Assembly (NCBI GenBank): GCA_036346355.1
Contig: CM070591.1
Span: 21,870,001-21,934,000 of the forward strand
Length of the DNA stretch: 64,000 bases
Origin: Rhipidocladum racemiflorum
Taxonomy: Eukaryota > Streptophyta > Magnoliopsida > Poales > Poaceae
Direction of reading: 5' to 3'
Numbering within the stretch: the stretch's first letter is position 1; each line of letters begins with the position of its first letter. Shown here one piece after another: positions 1 through 9,270 of this stretch. The position numbers and the translations under genes are program-made. Under the pieces are notes generated by a model. The model had not been told where the DNA came from. It saw only the letters and a program-made list of their open reading frames with translations, and ran no database searches.

Positions 1-10
1 GAAGGACAAG

Positions 11-1045
11 GTGGAGTTTCTTGGACATGTAATGACCGCAGAAGGAGTCGCCGTAGATCCAAGCAAAGTAGAAGCTGTGTTACATTGGGAGCAGCCAAAG
101 ACTGTGACCCAGATTCGGAGTTTCCTTGGAATGGCAGGATACTATCGCCGTTTCATTGAAGGCTTTTCGACAATTGCGAAACCTCTTACGCAATTGCTGA
201 AAAAGGAGAAGAAGTTTGCATGGACGTCAGAATGTGAGAAAGGATTTCAGGAGCTGAAAAAGCGATTGACATCAGCACCGGTGTTAGTTCTACCGGATGT
301 TAATCAAAGCTTCGCTATTTATTGTGACGCATCGCGCCATGGACTTGGATGTGTGCTGATGCAGAATGGAAAGGTCGTCGCTTATGCATCAAGGCAGTTA
401 AGGCCGCATGAGGAAAATTATCCGACACATGACCTAGAGTTAGCTGCCGTAGTGCATGCCTTGAAGATATGGCGTCACTATCTGATCGGGAACAGATGTG
501 AAGTGTATACGGATCATAAGAGCCTTAAATACATATTCACCCAGTCGGATCTGAATATGAGGCAAAGGAGATGGTTAGAGTTGATCAAGGACTACAATGT
601 TGGAATCCATTACCATCCCGGGAAGGCCAACGTAGTTGCCGATGCCTTGAGTCGGAAAAGCCATACCGTGAGCATGTTGCTAGCCACAAGCCAGGATGAG
701 CTATGTGAGGATTTCCAGAGAATGAAGATCGAGGTGGTACCTAGCGGATTCGTGGCTGCATTAGAAGTAAAGCCTACCCTAGAAGATCAGATCCGGGAAG
801 GACAGAAGGATGATGACAAGATCCGCAGGATTAAGTCCATCAAGGAAGAAGGCAAGGCAGAGGACTTCAAGTTGGATGAGCAAGGCACGTTATGGATGAA
901 GGATCGCATTTGTGTGCCTAACAAAAAGGAGTTAAAGCAACTGATTTTGGAAGAAGCCCATGACTCCAAGTACTCAATTCATCCCGAAGCGCCAAGATGT
1001 ATCAGATCTCAAGGAAAGATTCTCGTGGCCGAGTATGAAACGTGA
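11..1045 (+). pseudogene. pol fragment: end of RT, RNase H, start of integrase
   Basis: A 344-codon open stretch encodes the RT thumb/connection (FLGHVMTAEGV near residue 4, YYRRFIEGFSTIAKPLTQLL near 45-64). RNase H follows, with its acidic residues in YCDASRHGLG, THDLELAAVV and VYTDHKSLKYIF, then VADALSRK. The integrase zinc-binding region begins at EEAHDSKYSIHP and loses frame. RNase H removes the RNA strand of the RNA-DNA hybrid and the zinc domain helps integrase bind ends. The first residues of RT lie before the window. Compared with the related copy near 60790, small changes at CTG and CAG sites break the frame after SIHP. The protein is not functional as read. Confidence 0.88.
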
Positions 1046-1635
1046 AGTTGCCGAGCATGTTGCATTGTGCGACGTATGCCGAGAGAGTCAAGGCAATGCA
1101 TCGAGAGACCAGCAAGATTGCTCTGACACTGAAAATACCTGAGTGGAAGTGGGAGGAAATCGGAATGGATTTCATTACCGGTTTGCTGAAGACTCAAGGA
1201 GGTTATGACTCCATATGGGTTATAGTGGATCGCTTGACTAAAGTAGCCCATTTTATCCCCGTGAAGACCACTTACTCGGGAGATAAATTAGCAGAGTTGT
1301 ATATGATCAGGATCGTCTGTTTGCACGGAGTGCCAAAAAGGATTGTATCGGACAGAGGTACCCAATTTACCTCAAGGTTCTGGAATAAGTTGCATGAAGC
1401 CATGGGAACCCGTTTGAACTTCAGTACAGCCTATCATCCACAGACGGACGGACAGACCGAAAGAGTCAATCAGATTCTAGAGGATATGCTAAGAGCATGT
1501 GCATTGGCTTATGCTACCTCTTGGGATAAGAGTTTGCCGTATCTGGAGTTCGATTACAATAATAGTTACCAAGCTAGTTTACTGAGATGTCACCTTTTGA
1601 GGCCTTTGTATGGTCGACCTGTCGGACGCCATTGA
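1042..1635 (+). pseudogene. integrase catalytic core fragment
   Basis: The frame continues the pol region after a frameshift. It carries the DDE core of a gypsy integrase: Asp in EEIGMDFITG, Asp in IVSDRGTQF, and Glu in HPQTDGQTERVNQ, followed by DMLRACALAY and SYQAS. All three catalytic residues are present. The Cys pair of the HHCC finger is visible just upstream (HCATYAE and the parallel frame reading ALCDVC) but is split by frameshifts. The frame ends after YGRPVGRH where the copies normally read on, again with a small length change. In an active element this protein would insert the cDNA into the genome. Confidence 0.85.
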
Positions 1636-2211
1636 ATTGGAATGAGACCGTGAGCGCCGTGTCTTGAGCCTGATATTCTTCAAGAGGTGAAGAACAGATT
1701 GCCATGATTAGGGAAAGGTTGAAGATCGCCCAATCTCGACAGAAGAGTTATCTTGACAATCGTCGCAGGATTTGAGTTTTGAACCTAAGACTTTGTATAC
1801 CTCAGAGTTACGCCTCTCAGGGGAGTTAAGAGGTTCCATGCCAAAGGGAAACTTGCACCCCGTTATGTTGGACCATTTAAGATTTTGAGCCGCAGAGGCG
1901 AAGTTGCTTATCAGCTGGAGTTGCCACAGTCGTTAGCAGGAGTACATGACGTATTCCATGTGTCCCAGTTGAAGAAGTGTCTCCGAGTACCTGAGGGACA
2001 GACACCGCTAGAGTCAATTGAGTTGCAAGAAGATTTGACTTATAAGGAGCATCCCGTGAGGATTCTGGACACAATGGATCGAGAAACTAGAAACAAGTCA
2101 ACCCGTTTCTGTAGAGTTTAGTGGAGCAACCATGCAGAGAGCGAAGCGACTTGGGAGCGCGAAGAGGATTTGAAGAAAGAGTTTCCAAACCTATTCTGTA
2201 GTGAGCCCTGA
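1636..2211 (+). pseudogene. integrase C-terminus with chromodomain-like tail
   Basis: Fragments in several frames read into RRGEVAYQLELPQSLAG, VHDVFHVSQLKKCL, YKEHPVRILDTMDRETRN and EATWEREEDLKK. The last two are typical of the C-terminal chromodomain of plant chromoviruses, which binds modified histones and steers integration to heterochromatin. An in-frame TAG at 2119-2121 replaces the CAG present in the related copy of element G. A natural stop follows at 2209-2211, about 20 bases before the polypurine tract. The region 1636-1884 holds only out-of-frame homology to the G integrase. Confidence 0.8.
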
Positions 2212-2231
2212 ATCTCGGGGATGAGATTCTA

Positions 2232-2249
2232 TTAAGGGGGGGGGAGGTT
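2232..2249 (+). other. polypurine tract of element A
   Basis: TTAAGGGGGGGGGAGGTT directly precedes the LTR start TGTAACACC. Elements G (34722-34736) and K (62032-62046) have the same tract with a shorter G run. It primes plus-strand synthesis. The nine-G run here is longer than in its relatives. Confidence 0.85.
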
Positions 2250-2666
2250 TGTAACACCCCAAAATTTTGCTTTCCTTAAATTCATGTGTGATTTGGCACT
2301 TTGGTGAATTTTTGGAATTTTCTGGAATTTATTTGGATTTATTTGGAATTTATTTGAATTTATTCCATTTTGAAATAATTAAAGAATTAAACTTTGCAAA
2401 TAAAATTTTGTTGGAAATATTTTATTTGAGCCCAAAATGAACCAAAGTATTTTCCAGAATTTTTCTGGAATTTTTCTGAGTCTTTTGCTATTTTTAATGA
2501 ATTAAATGAATTACTGGGAATTATTTTAATTATTAAATCGCTGGAAAATGCGAGTGGGTTTGTACTATTCATCCGATCGAGCCCGAGTCAGACTCGAAGT
2601 TCGAGTCCGACCGAACCCGACCGAGCCACGTGACTCGGCGAATCAAGTCCAAACCTAACCGGTGAA

Positions 2667-2688
2667 CCGTTGGATCGAGATCCAACGG
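2667..2688. repeat. 22-nt perfect palindrome upstream of TATA
   Basis: Arms CCGTTGGATC and GATCCAACGG are separated by two bases. It is the upstream member of a set of four (see 3244-3409). Confidence 0.85.
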
Positions 2689-2863
2689 CGAAATCGAGCC
2701 GCACCGATCGGTCGGATCCGATCGCATCACGCTGATTGTGACCGTCGATCGTGCCACGTGGACGGCCGTGCGTCGTCGTCTCCGCCGGATCCGAGCCGAA
2801 CTCCGCCGCCGCTTCCGCCGCCGTGTAGGTTTAGGTTTCCGTTTTCCGCACGGACGCCGAGGC

Positions 2864-2871
2864 TATTTAAG
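2864..2871 (+). promoter_or_regulatory. TATA-like box of family A/K LTR
   Basis: TATTTAAG lies in a GC-rich context (CCGAGGCTATTTAAGGCC). The same site is TATTTAAA at 54169-54176 and 62670-62677. Transcription would start about 30 bases downstream and marks the U3/R border by inference. Confidence 0.6.
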
Positions 2872-3205
2872 GCCCGGTCACACCGAGGTCGGCCACGACC
2901 TTGCGCACCCATAGCCCCTACTCACCAAGGCGGAGCGGCGCCCGTTTAGCCGCGATAGCTCGCCGTAGTTGAGCGCCACTCCGCGCGGTTTTGCCTCGTC
3001 TCGCCGCCGTCCGCCGTCTTCCGCCGAGTTGGAGCCCGATTCGAGTCCTCAAGTCAAGGCGCACCGTGGTACCTCTCACTCCGTCGGAGAAACCCGGCGC
3101 CGTCGGGCTCGTAAATCGTCTCCGTCTCGGTTCTTTGCAGCTCGCCCGCCGTCGCCATCGACCTCGTGAGCTCTGTGCGCCGTCCGATCTTGATCGTGCG
3201 GTTGA

Positions 3206-3207
3206 GG
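3206..3207 (+). other. predicted 5' splice site in LTR leader
   Basis: CGGTTGAG|GTGAGTTC matches the plant 5' splice-site consensus and lies about 340 bases after the TATA-like box. It is conserved at 54506/54507 and 63012/63013. Element J has an equivalent GGAG|GTAGGT at 48394/48395. Splicing itself is inference. Confidence 0.4.
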
Positions 3208-3243
3208 TGAGTTCACGTGTTTCCAAACCCGATTAGATCTGGA

Positions 3244-3409
3244 CCGTTGGATCAAGATCCAACGGCCCACGATCGCCACGTGCCGTAGTAGTGTTAATGT
3301 AGGATTAGATCTGGACCGTCCGATCTAGATCGAACGGCCCACGATCATCGAGTAGTTTTCAACGTGTTAACCACGGATCTAATCGCGCCGTTGATTTTCA
3401 AATCAACGG
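3244..3409. repeat. Three 22-nt palindromes at 72-bp spacing
   Basis: The palindromes occupy 3244-3265, 3316-3337 and 3388-3409, so start-to-start spacing is 72 bp twice. The first has arms CCGTTGGATC/GATCCAACGG. The second has CCGTCCGATC/GATCGAACGG with one mismatch. The third has CCGTTGATTT/AAATCAACGG. The first two are preceded by GGA and followed by CCCACGATC, so they look like decayed tandem units. The set recurs at 63049, 63122 and 63194, and with damage near 54541-54700. Confidence 0.85.
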
Positions 3410-3522
3410 ACACGATCGTGCGTGCGGTCCGAAGCCGGCGCGCCGCAGCAGCGTGTGTGGTCACTGACACGCTGGGCCCGCGTGTCAGCGGCTTAGCCGT
3501 AACTGCACCATGAAGCCACCCA

Positions 3523-3691
3523 TGACGTCATCGGTGGGTCCCACCTGTCAGCACCGTGGGCTGAGCCCCGCTGACGTCAGCGATGACGTCACCCGAGTGG
3601 TCCCACATGTCAGCGACACGTGGATTCGTGGACCGAGTCCACGGTAGACCCGAGCCGAGCGTGGACCACGTCCATGGACCGGCTGACGTCA
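3523..3691. promoter_or_regulatory. Cluster of TGACGTCA octamers
   Basis: Perfect TGACGTCA palindromes, the core bound by plant bZIP/TGA factors, start at 3523, 3572, 3584 and 3684. CACGTG-type cores lie nearby. Three octamers are kept in the K LTR (54838, 54850, 54948). They lie downstream of the TATA-like box, so a role as internal enhancers is inference. Confidence 0.5.
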
Positions 3692-4117
3692 GCAGGCCAA
3701 TCAGAGGCTGACACGTGTCCTTACTGACGCAATAATTGTTTTTCCGAAAAAGAAAATGATTTATTAATTCGAAATAATGATTTCAGATTTTGTTTCAAAC
3801 TTCAAACGCTTATAACTTTTGCGTTTCAACTCCGATTTGAGTGATTCAAATTTCTAAATTTGTATAAAATTGAGACCTACCTAAATATGAATTTTATTTA
3901 ATTTTTGGACTAAAGTTTTTCTCTGTAAAATTATTTAATTGATTATTTAAACTTTAAATAATCATAACTTTTGCATTTTAACTTCAAATTTGACGATTTC
4001 AGTTTCTAAAAATTCATAAAATTATGTTCTCTCTGTTTATGGATTTTATTTGGATGTTTGGTCACTTTTTGCCTATTGTTTATTTGTGTATTTGCTATTT
4101 GCACGCTTTACGAGTAG

Positions 4118-4198
4118 ACGTTGAAGTGCCGGAAGGATTCGAAGGAGAAGTATTGACTCAGGATCCAACTCAAGACCAAGAACAAGTACTTTTTGAAG
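4118..4198 (+). other. Exon-like island in LTR, family A (81 nt)
   Basis: The island is bounded on the left by a T-rich tract ending CGAGTAG and on the right by GAAG|GCAAGT, a GC-type splice donor consensus. It is open in one frame and encodes an acidic, Gln-rich peptide (begins VEVPEGFEGEV, ends QVLFE). Equivalent islands are at 36623-36697 (G, 75 nt), 49019-49105 (J, 87 nt), 10849-10917 minus (D, 69 nt) and damaged at 55378-55457 and 63892-63969 (K). Where undamaged, length is a multiple of three and the phase is the same. Splicing is predicted only. Confidence 0.5.
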
Positions 4199-6185
4199 GC
4201 AAGTTGTGCTTTGACCATGTTGATCCTATTTCGAAATCTATTTTGATTTAAACTATTGCATGCTAGTTCAATTAGAAAATACTTTATTTAAACATGGGGG
4301 TTAGATAAATACCAATTTGCTGTATGACACCTTGATTACTTAAGTATGTGTCATGACCCTTGTCACCCTAGTTGTGGTTTACTAGTTGGACATTATTAAA
4401 TTGCCAACATGGGTTTAGACCGTTGTAGTATCTTTGCTTAGACTCACTACGTGCTCATGACATGATTTTGGATAATCAAATGTTAATATTGACTTAATGA
4501 CATATTGAACCTGTTTTGGAAAAGTATCATGTGATGTTGATGGCACGTGGTGCATGGTAATCAACTGGGGTTTGATAAACGATTTTCGGCCAGGGGCATG
4601 TGGCAAGAGTAATCAGGTGGGCCGATTGTGGCATTGGGAGTGTTGATTTGGTTCTTGGGTAGTCTTGCCCTGGTCACCCTAAGGACTTAACCTTGCAAGC
4701 CTTTGAACTGGGTCTAACGTGCAACCACATGTCTGTAATGGGACGGACCTAGTTGACTAAGTTGCTAATAACGCATTACTGTGGGACCTCGGAGGTCAAC
4801 TACACCCTTTGTGTAAGTTGTACGGGGGCGTCTGGCCGAGGCCAGGTACCCATCTAACGGTTGATTGGCCTAGACTTCGCCTTAGCTAAGGGAAGGGTTA
4901 GTGTGCAATAACCGGGAGGACCACTTGTATTGTTAGAGGTTTCGAAAGACTTTGTTACGAACTCGCCTTTGTGGTGTTTGACTGTATCTTGTGGGTAAAG
5001 TGCATAACCTCTGCAGAGTTTAGAATCTATTCGAATAGCCGTGTCCATGGTATTGGACATCGCTCTGAATTACAATCAAGGGTTAGATTTTACGAAAATC
5101 ACTTGGTTTTGAAAGGTTGGGTTGGATTAATGATGACGTTGATGGAAATGTGGTTTAGGATGGGAAAAATGTTTACTCAAACTTCTTGAAAAGTTATTTA
5201 TGCTTTACTTGTTTTTACCGCTTTCGAATCTACTTATGCTACTTTTCAAATGTCAAGCATCGCAAATATACCACTGAGCTATTCCTTTGTACCAAGCCAT
5301 GCATATAGTATATTAGCACGCATTCTCATGCATGACTTGCTTTGAGTACCAAGTACTCACCCTTGCCTCAACACAACACCGCTGAAGAGGAGACTACGCC
5401 CGGCTTTGGAGGAGGAGCTCCAAGAGGATCCGCTCACGTAGGGAGCGAGCCCGGTCGATTGCCTGTGGTATCTTGGATGGCGCCACGATGTTACCTTATT
5501 TGATTTTCCATTGCTACTTTTTCTCTCTTAATAAGTATCGCCTGCGATCATTGCATTTGTGACTTGACCATAAGGTCGAGTAACCAGTTTGGTTATTTAC
5601 ATAAAAGTACTTTATTAGCATCGAATGGTATGATTGTGATATTTACCGATGTTAAGACTGTGTGCACTAGCGCGTTCCTGGACTAGTGTTGAATACACAG
5701 AGGGTCCGGATTTGCAAATTCGGGGTCCCGACAGAAAGGGTAGGCACTCTTCTCCTACAGTGGTTAATAGTTCTTCGGTGATGGCGCTAATCGGCCACAC
5801 CGTCAAACCTCACCCTTACTATGAATAAAGAGAGGTGGCCGAAACCCTTCGGCACCACAACCCCAATTTAACACAATAACACAAACAATTCAATTCAATT
5901 CTCTCATACACATAGCAGCATACTCTATCAAATATAGCATTTAGCAATAAGGCTTAAATACAACATTTAAGCGTAAACAACGATACCCATACCCTTCCTA
6001 CTGTGCATCCATGTGTGTCAAATTTTAGATTAGTTATACCACTTTTGCAAGTTTTAATGTTGCTATCCTATGACAAAATTTTAGTTAAAACCTAAGCCAT
6101 GTTTCCAAGTTATTCCACGTCACATTTTAGTTGTACCATATAGCATGACACTAAAAAAAATACACATTCCAGGGACCTACAGCCC

Positions 6186-6197
6186 GCTCTGATACCA
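6186..6197 (-). other. Primer-binding site of element B
   Basis: On the minus strand this reads TGGTATCAGAGC, complementary to the 3' end of initiator Met-tRNA, two bases inside the LTR end. It proves that the element runs on the minus strand although the plus strand begins with TGTAACACC. Confidence 0.85.
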
Positions 6198-6820
6198 ACT
6201 GTAACACCCCGGCATTTAATATGCCCGAATGCTACCAAACATAGACTAAGCAACGTCTAAATACCACAATTAGAAGTAAATTACAGCAAAGGAGCAAATG
6301 CTAATACCGAAAATTTCGGCAGCATCTCCTTTGTTTTTCCATGGATTGAGCCACAACAATCTTCACATAACAAGATAGCATAAAGAACGATAGTAATAAC
6401 TTGAGAAAACAGGAATTTCAGCCATCATACAGTTAAGGATATAAGCCTATTCGTCTCATATCAAATATGGACTAATCATTTACTCATGGCAACCAACAAA
6501 GCATCAACACCACAGCTTAGTTCAGTGAATTAACCATCACAATTAAAGGAAGGAACATGTCATTATTTATATGTGTGAAGCTAAGTGATGACGTGTGACT
6601 AGCTCTCTTTCCCGCATGCCGGTTTCATGGTACCTAAGAAAAACAACATAAACACAAGCGTGAGTTCATCACTCAGCAAGTATATTGCAATGGAACAAGA
6701 AAATACATTCCAATACCTTCATCACCACTTTTCACATACGACATCATACACATCTCATATTCATAGTGTAAGCATATCATTGACATCATCATAAATCATC
6801 ATCATATAACATCCTCATAT

Positions 6821-6850
6821 AATGCAATGCAATGCAATGCAATGCGATGC
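6821..6850. repeat. AATGC pentanucleotide microsatellite in LTR
   Basis: Five AATGC units are followed by GATGC. The array recurs at the same LTR position at about 24024-24053, 30141-30167 (reverse complement) and 38221-38247, with varying unit number and GATGC variants. Confidence 0.8.
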
Positions 6851-7431
6851 ACATATCTCCTGGAAACTCATACCGGTATGGTTGAGTACACACCCGTCGG
6901 TGTGCACCCTCTCCCCCCTTCCATCCCGAAGATGGAGGGTGCCTACTCCTTGCTTCTATACACCGCGGTGGATGGAATCACGATGTAGGACTTACTCATT
7001 GGCTCTCCGGAATAGTCATAACTTTCTCACCGACCTTCCCCGGACTAGGTATGACTTTCTCACTGCCCGGGCCATGTATCATGCCATGTATGCAAACATG
7101 CCAACATCATAAATAACTTGTACATTAACACATGGCATCATAGCATAATAAGCATATTCATCATGTCAATGGCAATCATTAAAACATGGCATGTGAACAT
7201 ATCATATATTCAATTTTAATCTCAACCAATCAAGCAAACATCAACTCGCTACCCATTCCAATACACTTGCCTCAACCACAGCGACGGATTGACGAGACAT
7301 AGAGGGCACTCCTGGGGTCACACCACCTGCACATAGGTACCACACACTCACAATCATGTCCATAAAATAGTACGCAAACCCTCTTCTACAACGACATCGC
7401 AAACTACTCACAAAACCCAAAAACAGAGGTT

Positions 7432-7448
7432 CTGTCCCGTCGGGACAG
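7432..7448. repeat. Perfect LTR hairpin with 8-bp arms
   Basis: CTGTCCCG and CGGGACAG are separated by one base. The arms persist in the solo copies (24670-24686 and 29544-29560) while the centre changes. The H copy near 38868 has lost one pair. Confidence 0.65.
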
Positions 7449-8454
7449 CAGCCTTCCAAAAGGCATAACTTGGGTTCTAAGACTCCGAAATGAATAAATG
7501 AGTACATCTTCATGTATCTTAGGAAATTTCCTAACTTTTTCTAAGTATATGGAAAGACTGATTCGGATTCCAAGGTGGCTTAATCTACAGAATACCGTGA
7601 TCTGTTCCAATCACGTCACAGTTTTTAACACGTTCGGTAAAACGAGCATAACTTTCAAACGGCTGGGTGGAATTGGACGTTCTTTATACCCACTGAAAGG
7701 TATTGAAGTTACCTAGAACTTATTCAAGAGGAGGACGACCAAATTCTGACTCTAAATTGGCGAAAACCAAAACCCTAGGTCGACTGCTCATGCTGCCCGA
7801 AACAGAGAACGTGGCAAGCTCAAGATTCCATCTAATCTACCCAACTACAGCACCACCAATTGATCTAAAAACATGATATTAACCCTTAGGACATATCCTA
7901 GACCAACCCCAAGGATTCCCATGGCCATACCTTTGCCCGACGAACGTAAACCCAACGGATCTCCTCCCGGTTCGCGCGATCTCCTTCCTCGCTCCGAATC
8001 CACCGGATCTCCTCGTCGCGGAGCGCTCCAATGGATGGATCTGCGGGATGGTGAGATGGAGAACTCCCCTAGGGCAGCAAGGGGTGTTGGAGAGGTGAGG
8101 AAAGGGGTGGTGGTGCAATGGGGAGGAGGGAGGAGGAGGGTGGCGCACAAGGGGGAGGGTGGCGGCTATGGGAGGGAGAGGAGGAGGTGGGGCGCATCTG
8201 GGGAGGGTTTGGGGCGCCCTAGGGCTGGTTGGCTGCCCCCTCCTCCCCTCATGGGCCTAGAAGCCTCCACTTAAGGCCCGAAAAGACCCCCCCAAGGCCC
8301 AAGTTTCCCCGTAAAGGCCCAAAACACATGAAAACGGCCCGAAAACGCGAATAAACCCCATACCGTATGTTTTCAACCTCTAATTCCATATTTCATAATG
8401 TTTTTGACCTCAACATTCACATTATATAAGGTTACGACACTCCGTGGTGTCACA

Positions 8455-9270
8455 AGAACAAGCATTGTATTTTCAATCATGGTTATCTCCTCATCTTTTA
8501 CCTTGAATGGTGTGAGTTGTGTAGCATTCAACTTCTCATCTTCTTTACTAATGTGCACAATATGAGAAACAACACTATAAGTAGAAATTAGCATGTTTGT
8601 TTCAAAAATAATCTCACTTGCTTTATCATCTACTCCTCCCATTTCTTTTGGTGTATCTATAACAATCTCAGATTGGATGCTCTCAATGTATGGTGGAACC
8701 ACAAAGCTCACTCTTTTCATCACACTCACTTAATTTGGCTGTGGTTCTCATCGTCACATAGATTTTGATACATCTCATCCACAATTGACTGTGGGCTAGC
8801 AATTACTATCAATCACGATTTGACGTATTGCATGTAGCAACAGGACACTAAGATTGAAGTGTGGTGTATGCCTCTCCTTTATTCTCTTCTCAACTTCTAT
8901 AACACAACCTACAAGATTATACATATTGCTAAAATATTATGTTGAAGTGCATCAACAATCTTAGAATTTAAACCTTCCTCGAAGTATACCTTATGTTTAT
9001 ATTCACTGATGATACCAGCGCAACATATTGCATGATGCAACTCATTAAAGTATTATGGGACATATTTGTTACATAGTGTAATGCTCTCCAAATGGTGTAG
9101 TAGTTCACGCTTAAAATATGGAGGTACAAACTCTCTTGTCATGAGCCTATTTAAATCTTCACATGATGTAATTAAATGTTTTGCATAAATTTATTGCCAC
9201 AATTCATACGCATAATCTTTAAATTCTCTAGTGGCTAGCATCACTTCTTTGACTTTGGGAAACTTTTGAA
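8455..9270 (-). pseudogene. Decayed Ty3/gypsy gag remnant (element C)
   Basis: Read on the minus strand, broken frames give VMLATREFKDYAYELW, LNRLMTREFVPPYFKREL, GIISEYKHKVYFEEGL and then a 118-residue open stretch from 8729 with VPPYIESIQSEI and VSHIVHISKEDEKLNATQLT. The MTREFVPPYFKREL block matches the Retrotrans_gag pattern (Arg-Phe-Val-Pro-Pro-Tyr) of plant gypsy capsid proteins. At least five stops or frameshifts interrupt it. It differs from the gag of every other element here, so it is a separate, older family. Element B inserted into it at 8454/8455. The left side continues outside the window. Confidence 0.55.

Larger units (their letters stand above)
1..5733 (+). mobile_element. Tekay-like Ty3/gypsy chromovirus, 3' portion (element A)
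   Basis: The window opens inside the pol region. The order is RT tail, RNase H, integrase, chromodomain-like tail, polypurine tract and 3' LTR (2250-5733, TGTAACACCCC to CCCGACA). A second copy of the family (53550 to beyond the window) has the same LTR and pol, which fixes the boundaries. The DNA right of the LTR (5734 on) matches the uninterrupted leader of another element at about 43676, so A inserted into a LARD-type leader. The target-site duplicate on the right would be GAAAG (5734-5738); its partner lies outside the window. The Tekay lineage is inferred from the long LTR, Met-tRNA PBS and chromodomain. Confidence 0.9.
2250..5733 (+). repeat. 3' LTR of element A (3484 bp)
   Basis: It starts TGTAACACCCC and ends GGGGTCCCGACA. 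In the related copy K the same end is followed by the PBS TGGTATCAGAGCC, which proves the right boundary. The LTR holds a TATA-like box (2864), four 22-nt palindromes (2667, 3244, 3316, 3388), four TGACGTCA octamers (3523-3691), a strong splice-donor-like GAG|GTGAGT (3206/3207) and an exon-like island (4118-4198). Short GC-rich open frames between about 2660 and 3280 lie in this promoter/leader region and are not conserved proteins. Confidence 0.92.
5734..8454 (-). mobile_element. LARD-type element, 5' end (element B)
   Basis: On the minus strand this reads 5' LTR (8454 to 6200), PBS, then about 466 bases of leader (6199 to 5734) cut by element A. The leader closely matches 43676-44140 of element H, so both are one family. 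No coding sequence remains here and none is present in the fuller copy H. The LTR matches solo LTRs at 23446-25691 and 28586-30706. Confidence 0.85.
6200..8454 (-). repeat. 5' LTR of element B (2255 bp)
   Basis: The plus strand runs from TGTAACACCCCGGCAT to CTCCGTGGTGTCACA. The solo copy at 23446-25691 has the same ends and a perfect target-site duplication. Inside are an AATGC pentamer array (6821-6850), a perfect hairpin (7432-7448) and a splice-like CAG|GTGGTG...GAG|GCAAGT pair read on the minus strand around 7270-7330. Open frames at 7873-8274 on both strands lie in low-complexity promoter DNA and are not convincing genes. Confidence 0.9.

Noticed and set aside
2662..3279. Overlapping 60-100 codon frames on both strands, Arg/Pro-rich
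   Set aside because: They lie in the GC-rich promoter and leader of the family A LTR. The same region in K has different frame breaks, so no protein is conserved.
6200..6210. TGTAACACCCC as the 5' start of a plus-strand LTR
   Set aside because: In B, F and H this motif is the reverse complement of the LTR end GGGGTGTTACA. The PBS on its left on the minus strand settles the orientation. In A, G and K the same motif is a true LTR start.
7845..8274. Open frames up to 133 codons on both strands
   Set aside because: They belong to the B-family LTR and align with 25075-25422, where the frames are broken differently. Low-complexity G-rich DNA explains the lack of stops.
8373..8729. 118-codon minus-strand frame as a host gene
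   Set aside because: Its first part extends into the LTR of B, and its upstream DNA reads as broken gypsy gag. It is better explained as a gag remnant.
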